The notes under the pieces: generated by a model
Seen by the model: the letters and a program-made list of their open reading frames with translations, nothing else
Database searches by the model: none
What the model was told of the DNA's origin: nothing
In this document: piece by piece, positions 16,481 through 24,996 of the stretch
Position numbering within the stretch: the stretch's first letter is position 1
Layout: every line of letters starts with the position of its first letter
Made by a program: the position numbers and the translations under genes
Source: an uncultured Christensenella sp.
GTDB lineage: Bacteria > Bacillota > Clostridia > Christensenellales > UBA3700
Assembly (NCBI GenBank): GCA_910578245.1
Contig: CAJTPC010000004.1
Coordinates: forward strand, 1-64,000
Direction: 5' to 3'
Length of the DNA stretch: 64,000 nt

Positions 16481-17446
16481 CTAACTACTGAAGTTGGATA
16501 CCAATTGTCGATAATTGACTATCATTTGAACTTTTGAATATCTTATATCGCACACAAGATTTGGACGGGATATAGACGAATTTAATAGATTAGACAGGAT
16601 ACCCAAGGTAGCGTCTATATCGGCAAGTAAAAGTTGAGCATTTTTACTGTCGCCAACTTCCATTGACAACTCATCATATTGCAATTGTAAATTATTCTTT
16701 ATAACTTCTACGTTTTCCAAAGCCTTAATCTTATCTATTTTGCTCGCTGTCAGATCATCGGCAATGACGTCCAACTGCGTAAGAATAGAGCTACAGTATC
16801 CGCCCATGCTACGCAATAGTTGAGAACTCCCCTTGAACAAACTATCGAAATCCACCTCATTGACCTCGATATTTATCAACTTACTGCCCTCATTGGCGTT
16901 TACTACCGCGTTTGCATCGGAAAGATTGTCATAAATATCTCCTACTAAAGCGTAAGCGTTGCCGTCCTTAAGAATATATCCGGCTCCGCCTTGAAGCCTT
17001 TGTTGCTCAGCGTACATTCTTGCCACGGAATATGTATCGCAAGTTTTTAACGCTACGGCATAATAGCTTTGAGTAGGCATAGCCACGCCTTGCTTCGAAA
17101 GCCCCGCAAGCAATGCTCCGCCGGTCGCGAAATCGCCTACTACGACTGTCAAAAGTACGCAAGTGATTATGGCTAAGGTCATTATCCACCCCTTGCGTCG
17201 CGCGCCGTATCTATCGTAGGATTGCGGAATTATATCGATAATAGGCGAACTGTCTTCTTCGTCTATCTGATAATTGGTCTGCACCATACCTATTAGCTGC
17301 GGCGTTACTTCAATCTCTACGTTATCGTCAACTTGATAGTCTTGTTGCGATACATCGTCTTGAAAGTTTGCCTGACGCTCATAATCGCGTTCTATAGTTT
17401 CTTTGTTTTTAAGATAATTTTTGAGATAATATTTGCTGTAATCCAT
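16481..17446 (-). CDS. Single-pass membrane protein with SPOR-like extracellular segment
   Basis: A 321-residue bitopic protein. Residues 1-84 are an acidic, Gln/Tyr-rich cytoplasmic tail, a transmembrane helix spans about 88-108, and the rest is extracytoplasmic. Directly after the helix, YYAVALKTCDTYSVARMYAE leads into a segment ending LVGDIYDNLSDANAV, which has the alternating pattern of SPOR domains that bind denuded glycan at division septa. The remaining 140 residues look helical. It is not a known named protein to me. The ribosome-binding site is weak. A role in envelope or septum biology is inferred only from the SPOR-like segment. Confidence 0.7.
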   Translation of the reverse strand: MDYSKYYLKNYLKNKETIERDYERQANFQDDVSQQDYQVDDNVEIEVTPQLIGMVQTNYQIDEEDSSPIIDIIPQSYDRYGARRKGWIMTLAIITCVLLTVVVGDFATGGALLAGLSKQGVAMPTQSYYAVALKTCDTYSVARMYAEQQRLQGGAGYILKDGNAYALVGDIYDNLSDANAVVNANEGSKLINIEVNEVDFDSLFKGSSQLLRSMGGYCSSILTQLDVIADDLTASKIDKIKALENVEVIKNNLQLQYDELSMEVGDSKNAQLLLADIDATLGILSNLLNSSISRPNLVCDIRYSKVQMIVNYRQLVSNFSS

Positions 17447-17526
17447 AGTAAAGTATATAGATTACGTTTGCAAATAATGACAAAACACTAAATAATCTGC
17501 GTGTCGTCCAAACATTTTATATACGG

Positions 17527-17982
17527 TTATTTCAAATCGTCGAACTTCTCCACGTCAACTTTTGCCTGTTCGAACAAGTTCATTGAGAACTCGTCCGGAT
17601 AGCCATACTTAAACACAACTCGCTTTATTCCTGCGTTGATAATCATCTTGGCGCAAATCGTGCAAGGCTGATGAGTGCAATAGAGCGTTGCCCCATCGAC
17701 AGATACGCCGAGTTTTGCGGCTTGAATAATGGCGTTTTGTTCGGCGTGAACGGCGTAACATAATTCGTGCCTCGTACCCGAAGGTATATTCATCTTTACG
17801 CGCAGACACTCGCCTTTCTCAACACAGCTCAAGATACCCGACGACGCGCCGTTATATCCCGTAGTAAGAATACGCTTATCCTTTACTATGACCGCCCCGA
17901 CCTTTCTGTCCGGCTTAAAACAACTCGACCATTGAGCTACCGTTTCCGCCATGTTCATAAATCTATCGTCCCATTTATTCAT
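17527..17982 (-). CDS. Deoxycytidylate (dCMP) deaminase
   Basis: A protein of about 151 residues with the zinc-dependent deaminase signature: HAE at residues 79-81 and PCTIC with Cys107 and Cys110. The N-terminal NKWDDRFMNMAETVAQWS and GYNGASSG blocks are typical of dCMP deaminases, which make dUMP for thymidylate synthesis; ComEB proteins belong to the same family. The longer frame from 18000 begins with a TTG inside the GGAGG region, so the ATG at 17982 is chosen. It is a single-gene unit, divergent from groES. Confidence 0.9.
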   Translation of the reverse strand: MNKWDDRFMNMAETVAQWSSCFKPDRKVGAVIVKDKRILTTGYNGASSGILSCVEKGECLRVKMNIPSGTRHELCYAVHAEQNAIIQAAKLGVSVDGATLYCTHQPCTICAKMIINAGIKRVVFKYGYPDEFSMNLFEQAKVDVEKFDDLK

Positions 17983-18141
17983 AAGTGCCTCCAAAGACAA
18001 AAAACGCGCGTTTTCGCCATTAATTTACATATTCATATTTATATGATAGCACAGTCTGGAGATAATATCAACAATAAAATTTTTTACAAGGTATTTTCCC
18101 AAAAAATCACAAAATATTGTTTATATTTTTACATAAAAATA

Positions 18142-18170
18142 TTTACATATTTTGGAAATGGTGCTATAAT
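18142..18170 (+). promoter_or_regulatory. groESL promoter
   Basis: TTTACA, 17 bases, TATAAT, one mismatch from the vegetative consensus. The predicted start near 18177 lies at the left edge of the CIRCE operator, the arrangement expected for HrcA repression. Confidence 0.85.
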
Positions 18171-18178
18171 ACCTTATG

Positions 18179-18205
18179 TTGGCAGTCGAGAGTGTCGAGT
18201 GCTAA
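18179..18205 (+). promoter_or_regulatory. CIRCE operator (HrcA site)
   Basis: Right arm GAGTGCTAA is perfect; left arm TTGGCAGTC differs from TTAGCACTC at two positions; the spacer is nine bases. HrcA binding here would repress groESL and release it on heat shock. The degenerate left arm may weaken binding. Confidence 0.88.
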
Positions 18206-18222
18206 CTAAAGGAGGCGTTTTT

Positions 18223-18510
18223 ATGAAAATCAAACCATTATTTGACAGAATCGTAATTCAAGAAGTCCAAAGCCAAACAAAGACTGCTAGCGGACTCGTA
18301 CTTCCCGACTCTGCTCAAGAAAAGCCACAAATGGCAAAAGTATTGGCAGTGGGTCCGGGCGGAATCATTGACGGAAAAGAAATCGTAATGCAAATTAAAG
18401 TAGGCGACAAAGTTCTTTTCAATAAATACGCAGGTTCGCAGTTCAAACTTGACGGCGAAGAAGTGACGATTTTGAAACAAAGCGACGTTCTTGCAATTGT
18501 CGAAGAATAA
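18223..18510 (+). CDS. groES: Co-chaperonin GroES
   Basis: A 95-residue 10-kDa chaperonin beginning [15 protein letters not shown], with the mobile loop around residues 16-32 ([19 protein letters not shown] in outline) and [12 protein letters not shown] near the middle. It caps the GroEL ring during ATP-driven folding. A GGAGG site lies eight bases before the ATG at 18223. A much longer open frame runs in from 17767, but it crosses the promoter and CIRCE and is not coding. groEL follows after 15 bases. Confidence 0.97.
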   Translation: MKIKPLFDRIVIQEVQSQTKTASGLVLPDSAQEKPQMAKVLAVGPGGIIDGKEIVMQIKVGDKVLFNKYAGSQFKLDGEEVTILKQSDVLAIVEE

Positions 18511-20151
<1,641 letters not shown>

Positions 20152-20175
20152 AATCAATACCCTATTAAAACCAAA

Positions 20176-20206
20176 GCGGCATAGCTTATCGCTATGCCGC
20201 TTTTTT
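20176..20206 (+). terminator. Rho-independent terminator of groESL
   Basis: A perfect 10-bp GC-rich stem, GCGGCATAGC / GCTATGCCGC, with loop TTATC and six T. It ends the groESL transcript. Confidence 0.93.
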
Positions 20207-20246
20207 CATGTATTATCTATAATTAAAATATAAATGCGTTTTGTTG

Positions 20247-20666
20247 TTAAAAACTTGCCTGCAACACGGCGCGTATATCTTCTTCATTCATAACTTTATA
20301 TCCGCCGTCCATTACCAAAGTGCTTTTAACCATTCCGTCAAGCATTTCTTTGGTTGCGCCGAGTTGAGTAATATTCATAACAAGTCCTATTTTCTTCATC
20401 CAAGATTCCATAACAGCCAAGCCTTCATTGGCAACTTGCGTATCGGTTTTGCCTTGTGGATTCACTCCCCAGACGTTGACGGCATAGCGGGCAAATTTAG
20501 CCGTCCCGTATTTCAAAATAAATTTGTAATACGGCATAGTAACGGCGGAAAGCGTCATTCCGTGCGTTGCGTCAGTATATGCGCCGACAGCCTGACCTAA
20601 CATATGCACCATCCAATCGGTGGTCTTGCCTTTTGCAACTAGCGTATTTAACGCCCAAGTAGCCGT
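20247..20666 (-). pseudogene. C-terminal fragment of an iron-containing alcohol dehydrogenase
   Basis: From about 20666 the minus strand encodes ATWALNTLVAKG, then DWMVHMLGQAVGAYTDATHG, which matches the C-terminal helical domain of YqhD/BdhA-type iron alcohol dehydrogenases; the two histidines of that domain (VHMLG and THG) remain. The fragment is about 139 residues, whereas the family has about 385. The whole N-terminal nucleotide-binding domain and the other metal ligands are missing. Upstream the frame runs into an unrelated LysR segment, so the gene is a remnant. Any peptide made could not oxidise alcohols. Confidence 0.85.
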
Positions 20667-20667
20667 C

Positions 20668-20766
20668 CGACAAATTGGGTTGCGTAATAAATAATGCTTC
20701 CGCCGCTTTTGATATGCTTTGTTCTTTTGCAACTGCCAAAAAGTATTTTAATTCTCTTAATTCCAT
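20668..20766 (-). pseudogene. N-terminal helix-turn-helix fragment of a LysR-type regulator
   Basis: MELRELKYFLAVAKEQSISK opens a classical LysR winged helix-turn-helix, continuing to FITQPNLS. After that serine (near 20668) the similarity stops and the dehydrogenase remnant begins in another frame. The remainder of a LysR protein lies on the opposite strand from 20840. A good ribosome-binding site (AAGGTGACGAAGTT before the ATG) and promoter survive, so a short hybrid peptide may still be expressed. Confidence 0.85.
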
Positions 20767-20786
20767 AACTTCGTCACCTTGTTTAT

Positions 20787-20815
20787 ATTTTAATACAATT
20801 ATATATGCTTGTCAA
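20787..20815 (-). promoter_or_regulatory. Promoter preceding the LysR fragment
   Basis: TTGACA, 17 bases, TAAAAT on the minus strand, about 20 bases before the LysR start codon. It survives intact although the gene behind it is broken. Confidence 0.6.
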
Positions 20816-20839
20816 TTATGGGTATAGTATAAAATATAA

Positions 20840-21130
20840 GTAAAGGAAATAGGACAACAGTTATTTATTCGTGGCGCGCGAAAAATTACTCTTACCCAAA
20901 CAGGTCAATTGCTTCGTAACCGAGCGGAAGAAATAATAGAATTGTATAATCAGACGGAATCTGAATTAAATACGCCAATAACCGACATAAGCGGAGATAT
21001 TTATATCGGTGGCGGTGAAAGTTACGTAATGGGGCTTATTGCTAAAGCGTCGCGCGAAGTGCAAATCGAATACCCAAAAGTGCGCTTTATGCGCGGAAGT
21101 CTTTCTAGAACGCTTGCAATCTATACTTGA
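20840..21130 (+). pseudogene. Middle fragment of a LysR-type regulator, opposite strand
   Basis: The plus strand reads KEIGQQLFIRGARKITLTQT then GQLLRNRAEEIIELYNQ and DISGDIYIGGGESYVMGLIA: the end of the LysR DNA-binding domain, its linker helix and the beginning of the effector domain. It begins abruptly at about 20840 without a start codon and ends at a stop near 21130, so about 170 C-terminal residues are absent. It is probably the continuation of the fragment at 20668-20766, now in inverted orientation. Confidence 0.8.
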
Positions 21131-21159
21131 TAAATATACTTTAGAATCTTAATCTTCTA

Positions 21160-21903
21160 TTATTTGAAAAACTCGATGTAATTCAATGAGGAATTGAGCA
21201 GACTGTCTACTCTCTCTTCAATTTGTTCTGACGTGTAGTCTTTTACATATTCCGCGTCAACAGTTACTGTAATTTTAAGACGGGCGTATTTCTTTATTAA
21301 TCCCGACTTGCCCACTTGTGCTTTTATCTCATATGACTTGCCGATACCTTTGTAATACGTCGTCAAATCTTTGTCCAATATCGCATATTGAACGTCGCCA
21401 AAACTTTGGTCATACTTATGTTTTTTATTTACGCCAGGCGCGCCGACTACGCTTACTCTAATTGGTATTTCGTCCGCAACGTCGCATATCAATTCGTATC
21501 TGTATAAATCAATATTTTTTACGCGCGTGTTAAAATCTACGTTTTTCAGCTCCTCTTTCATAAAGACGTTAGACCCGATTTTATTTCTATCGTACTCCAA
21601 AACCACGTCGCCTAAATATTTATCTCCATAAATATAATTATCTGAATTGCTATCATAATAGCCATTGGTATATATAGGTTCAATCTCCAAATTATTGTCA
21701 ATTAAGAAATCTTGCGACAAATAAAACACATCGTCAGCCATAACAGTCTTTAGTTTATCATATTCTATTACCATATCGCCATTAGTATTGGCGATTTCAA
21801 CGCATAAGTATACGTACATAATAATTATAAGAGCTAGTGCAAAAACCGCTATCAATGCCAAACCAACTTTTAATCCTGTTGTTCCTCTTTTAGTTTTTTC
21901 CAT
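21160..21903 (-). CDS. Single-pass membrane protein, paralogue A of a tandem pair
   Basis: A 247-residue protein with a short basic N-terminus, one transmembrane helix at about residues 12-36 and a long extracytoplasmic part. The segment YDKLKTVMADDVFYLSQDFL aligns with YDNLPNVMGDSGVYVSKNFF of the neighbour at 21914-22588, and both end in a similar helix (TSEQIEERVDSLLNSSLNYI versus SSEEYKEYSDKLFYSMLDNV), so the two are paralogues. The longer frame begins at 21936, but an AGGAGGG site marks the ATG at 21903. I do not recognise the family. It is separated from paralogue B by only 10 bases and is surely cotranscribed with it. Confidence 0.8.
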   Translation of the reverse strand: MEKTKRGTTGLKVGLALIAVFALALIIIMYVYLCVEIANTNGDMVIEYDKLKTVMADDVFYLSQDFLIDNNLEIEPIYTNGYYDSNSDNYIYGDKYLGDVVLEYDRNKIGSNVFMKEELKNVDFNTRVKNIDLYRYELICDVADEIPIRVSVVGAPGVNKKHKYDQSFGDVQYAILDKDLTTYYKGIGKSYEIKAQVGKSGLIKKYARLKITVTVDAEYVKDYTSEQIEERVDSLLNSSLNYIEFFK

Positions 21904-21913
21904 AGCTACCCTC

Positions 21914-22588
21914 CTATATATTTCTATAGACGACATTGTCTAGCATGGAATAAAATAATTTATCACTATATTCCTTGTATTCTTCTGACGAAATGTCCTT
22001 GTTATGCTCAATTTTAACGTCCATTGTCAATTGACATTTTTTTGAAGTATTTTCATTACGGTTGAAGTTGACGCTATAAACAAAATGTGTAATCATAACT
22101 TGGCTATCCTCTTTACTTATAGTACTACCCATCGCCAAACCGTAAGTATGGCCGTTGTGCTTTTGTATATTTTGAAGATCCTCTATATTTTTTAGATTAA
22201 ATGAAAACCAAAGACTAATTTCCTCTTGTTCGCTGTTTTTCTGACTATTGGTCCCAAAACCATATTCGAGTTCTTTTACCCGACCGTCATAAATTGCATT
22301 TTTGTCTTTGATATAAACGCTGTTTTTTGTGCTACGGGAAACATGGTAAAAGGTAACCCATTGAGGAATTTCTAGACCGTTTTCTGTAAAAAAGTTCTTT
22401 GATACGTATACTCCGGAATCTCCCATAACATTTGGCAAATTGTCATATGTAGGAGTTAATTCTGTAGGATTATAGATTCCATCTTTGAATATTAGAAGCA
22501 TTGAGAGCATAATTACTGAACTCAATATCAGTATTGCGCATATTATGCCTACGACCACTTTTGAAGTAATAGGTTTATGTTTAGTCAT
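21914..22588 (-). CDS. Single-pass membrane protein, paralogue B of a tandem pair
   Basis: A 224-residue protein with a transmembrane helix at about residues 10-33 and an extracytoplasmic domain that shares the YDNL-VMGDSGVYVSKNFF motif and C-terminal helix with the downstream gene. It has a strong AAGGGG site and is the first gene of the pair. The ectodomain of roughly 185 residues is rich in Asn, Lys and Glu and carries few cysteines. No catalytic motif is visible. It lies downstream of the secreted papain-fold protein (22705-24159), separated by a hairpin. Function unknown. Confidence 0.8.
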   Translation of the reverse strand: MTKHKPITSKVVVGIICAILILSSVIMLSMLLIFKDGIYNPTELTPTYDNLPNVMGDSGVYVSKNFFTENGLEIPQWVTFYHVSRSTKNSVYIKDKNAIYDGRVKELEYGFGTNSQKNSEQEEISLWFSFNLKNIEDLQNIQKHNGHTYGLAMGSTISKEDSQVMITHFVYSVNFNRNENTSKKCQLTMDVKIEHNKDISSEEYKEYSDKLFYSMLDNVVYRNI

Positions 22589-22636
22589 ATTAATACCCCT
22601 TTTAATTTATAATACCATAATATTAATTATTTGGAA

Positions 22637-22676
22637 AGCCTATCTATAAAATATATTAAACTTTAATAGATAGGCT
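22637..22676. terminator. Hairpin between the papain-fold gene and the paralogue pair
   Basis: AGCCTATCTAT and ATAGATAGGCT form an 11-bp perfect stem with an 18-base loop. The T-run is on the plus-strand side, while the genes run on the minus strand, so termination may be partial. It could also stabilise the upstream message. Confidence 0.5.
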
Positions 22677-22704
22677 ATTTTTCATCACATACATATACAA
22701 TAAA

Positions 22705-24159
22705 TCAATATGATAGATGCACATTACCTATTGCATAAAATTTGTTTACAAATAATTTAGCGCATTCCGCACTTATTTTTACCTTATTACCATTGTTATC
22801 TAGCATATATTGACCATAATCGTCTCTTTTATAGCAATCGGCATGCCAACCTGCATGACAAATAAATTCGTCAATAACGCCGACAGAATTAGTCGTATAA
22901 CCATATGCTATGAGATTGTGTCTACTTACATCTAGTTTATATCCGTCAATATCATATCCTGTTCCTGCTCCAGTATTCAATATTGAAGGATGTCCGTCGT
23001 CTATAGCAGCTTTAATATTAGTATAACTTGTAAAATGCGTAGACGTTGCGTCAACGTCATTTTCTTTGAAATATTTGTCAAATGCGGCATCAATATTAAC
23101 ATAAGTAGCAGCTCCATCTAATGCATCGAACGGTGAATGTAGAATGCTTATATATGGATACAATTCTTTCATAATTTGTTCTGCAGGCGAATACATTGGA
23201 CTTATCATATCAAGTAAAACTGTATCTTCAAGTTCCTCAAAATCAATTGGATATAGCAATTCTTCATTCAAATCAGTTCTATAATAGTATTGTAGCAACA
23301 TTACCATAGCAACTAATGAACAAGCATTATATACGTTTTGCGGATAAAATAAATCATATCCCAAATCATATCCATGCTGTCCTAATTTGTCACCTATATT
23401 TCTATAATATATTCTTTCATAATCTTTAGAAGTAAAATCTCCAACAGTATATAATTTTCCCCAATATTTGCTTCGTGTTATATCATTTAACCCATATTTT
23501 ATTTGATAATCAATATTAATTTCTTGCGCAAAATAATTGTATAAATGATTTTCATCACCGTATAAAAGCTTAATAAGACTTGCAATATTCTTTCCTAATT
23601 TAGTTATTCTGCCCCTATTATCAGCGTCTAAAGACATCGGAGTCGCTAACGCTTCTAAATAATCTTGATAATCCAATTCTCTCAATTCTCTCATTCTTGA
23701 CTGCATTTGAGTTATTCTAGATTGGCTAACAACTTCATTTGTAAGCAAATTCTTATAAGCGCCGTCTGCATAAATATAATATTCTTCGTAACCGCCATAA
23801 TACTTTAGTCCTCTGTTTTTACCAAAATATGCAGAATTACCTTCTCCTCTTTCCAAAACAGATCCGGTTTCGCGAATAACTAACATATAATAATCATCAA
23901 ATTCATAAAGTCCATACAATGGCTCTTCATTAAAATCATAGACTTCTTCTATTCTTATCAATCTTGGCAGTTCCTCATCTTCCAATTTATATTGAAGATT
24001 TGTGAGCGCAAAATCAATTTCTTCTTCAGAAAAATTCTCGCTTTTATAATTAATAAGCGCAAAGTTTATCTCTTCTGCCAACGCGCTCCCTGTCGAGCCA
24101 AAGATTGCTACCACAAGAATTATACTTAGCAAAGCCATTGTTATTAATTTCTTTTTCAT
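22705..24159 (-). CDS. Secreted papain-fold (C39-like) protein, putative cysteine peptidase
   Basis: A 484-residue protein with a clear signal peptide (MKKKLITMALLSIILVVAIF, cleavage near ALA-EE at residue 28). Residues 30-260 look like a propeptide or adaptor region rich in Tyr and acidic residues. The C-terminal part has YNACSLVAMVMLLQYYY with a candidate nucleophile Cys280, Gln274 six residues before it (the papain oxyanion spacing), and SRHNLIAYGY with candidate His414. This is the pattern of C39-like and bacterial papain-fold peptidases. Substrate unknown. The start at 24159 is set by AAGGAG. It is followed by two membrane paralogues that may belong to the same unit. Its composition is more AT-rich than its neighbours'. 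Confidence 0.75.
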   Translation of the reverse strand: MKKKLITMALLSIILVVAIFGSTGSALAEEINFALINYKSENFSEEEIDFALTNLQYKLEDEELPRLIRIEEVYDFNEEPLYGLYEFDDYYMLVIRETGSVLERGEGNSAYFGKNRGLKYYGGYEEYYIYADGAYKNLLTNEVVSQSRITQMQSRMRELRELDYQDYLEALATPMSLDADNRGRITKLGKNIASLIKLLYGDENHLYNYFAQEINIDYQIKYGLNDITRSKYWGKLYTVGDFTSKDYERIYYRNIGDKLGQHGYDLGYDLFYPQNVYNACSLVAMVMLLQYYYRTDLNEELLYPIDFEELEDTVLLDMISPMYSPAEQIMKELYPYISILHSPFDALDGAATYVNIDAAFDKYFKENDVDATSTHFTSYTNIKAAIDDGHPSILNTGAGTGYDIDGYKLDVSRHNLIAYGYTTNSVGVIDEFICHAGWHADCYKRDDYGQYMLDNNGNKVKISAECAKLFVNKFYAIGNVHLSY

Positions 24160-24209
24160 TTGAATCTTCTCCTTATAATTTAGCAAAAATGCCTGTTTTT
24201 TTATTTCAT

Positions 24210-24236
24210 GTTATACCAAACTTTAGTCAATGTCAA
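24210..24236 (-). promoter_or_regulatory. Candidate promoter of the papain-fold gene
   Basis: On the minus strand TTGACA is followed after 15 bases by TATAAC, which carries an extended -10 TGG. The short spacer is offset by the extended -10; repeat elements just upstream could bind an activator. Confidence 0.5.
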
Positions 24237-24257
24237 TAGGGAAACCGGCAATTACAG

Positions 24258-24307
24258 TTGACATGTGTGTCAACTTTTGTTTACATATGTGTCAACTTTT
24301 GTTTACA
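24258..24307. repeat. 22-bp tandem repeat and palindrome upstream of the papain-fold gene
   Basis: Two 22-base direct copies begin ACATGTGTGTCAACTTTTGT (24261) and ACATATGTGTCAACTTTTGT (24283), each continuing TT. The first overlaps an inverted repeat GTTGACA-TGTG-TGTCAAC (24258-24275). The 22-base period equals about two helical turns. The array lies about 25-70 bases upstream of the -35 box, a typical activator position. Sub-terminal repeats of a lost insertion-sequence end are an alternative reading. Confidence 0.7.
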
Positions 24308-24354
24308 TTTAGAAAAATTTTGCTTAAAATGTAAACTTACTGCAAAAAAAGATA

Positions 24355-24382
24355 AAGATAGCGCGCGTCAGCGAGCTATCTT
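24355..24382 (-). terminator. Terminator of the DivIVA-like gene
   Basis: AAGATAGC and GCTATCTT form the stem, and on the minus strand TATCTTTTTTT follows. It lies 25 bases past the stop of the DivIVA-like gene. Confidence 0.75.
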
Positions 24383-24406
24383 GCAAATTAGATTTATTAA
24401 GAGGGC

Positions 24407-24886
24407 TTAATTACGTTTAAGACAACGGCTTTCGGAGAAAAAGTCTTGATCGACTTCGTTGACGTAATCGCTGATATTGAGTTCTTTGCTCATAAGTTCA
24501 ACCAATTCTTCTTCGTAGGCTTTCAATCTTGACACTACTCCTTCGCGTTGGTCTTTGTCTACCGACTTTACGTTGGCTTTGCAATAAGATTGCCACTTAG
24601 ATGAAAAAATCTTAAGGCGTTCGCCCTCTAATGCAAACTTGACTTTGGAAGAATATTCGATATTCTTTGCCTTGTCAATTGCTTGAGTAAGCGCAACGTT
24701 GATATTGTCCTGCTCTTTCTTGAGTTCGTCAACCTTAGCGCGCATATCTTTATTTTCTCTCGTCAGTCCTTCTATTCTATCTCTCAAAGCCAAAATCGTA
24801 CTCTCGTATTTATCCGCCTGCATTTTGATATATTCTTGTACTTGCGCTTTGTCGTATCCTTTACGTACTATAGAAAAATTGCTCAT
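24407..24886 (-). CDS. DivIVA-domain-like coiled-coil protein
   Basis: A 159-residue protein beginning FSIVRKGYDKAQVQEYI, which matches the N-terminal DivIVA/GpsB motif (F-x-x-x-x-x-GYD-xx-V-x-x-Y) that binds curved membrane. A continuous coiled coil follows at about residues 22-85, then a helical tail. DivIVA relatives mark poles and septa and recruit division or sporulation proteins. The protein lacks the long C-terminal coiled coil of full DivIVA and is closer in size to GpsB-type proteins. A strong AAAGGAG site precedes the ATG, and a terminator follows: a single-gene unit. Confidence 0.82.
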   Translation of the reverse strand: MSNFSIVRKGYDKAQVQEYIKMQADKYESTILALRDRIEGLTRENKDMRAKVDELKKEQDNINVALTQAIDKAKNIEYSSKVKFALEGERLKIFSSKWQSYCKANVKSVDKDQREGVVSRLKAYEEELVELMSKELNISDYVNEVDQDFFSESRCLKRN

Positions 24887-24996
24887 TTACAGCTCCTTTT
24901 GATTTTTTTATGAAATAATTATAAAACAAAAATGAGTCATCGGCATTGCCAATAACTCATTTTTTTAGCTAAATTTGTCGAAAGGCGTCAAAAGCG

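Noticed and set aside
17767..18222. A long N-terminal extension of GroES
   Set aside because: It crosses the groESL promoter and the CIRCE operator; the GGAGG site and GroES homology begin at 18223.
24258..24307. A CRISPR array
   Set aside because: Only two tandem units without unique spacers; no cas genes.
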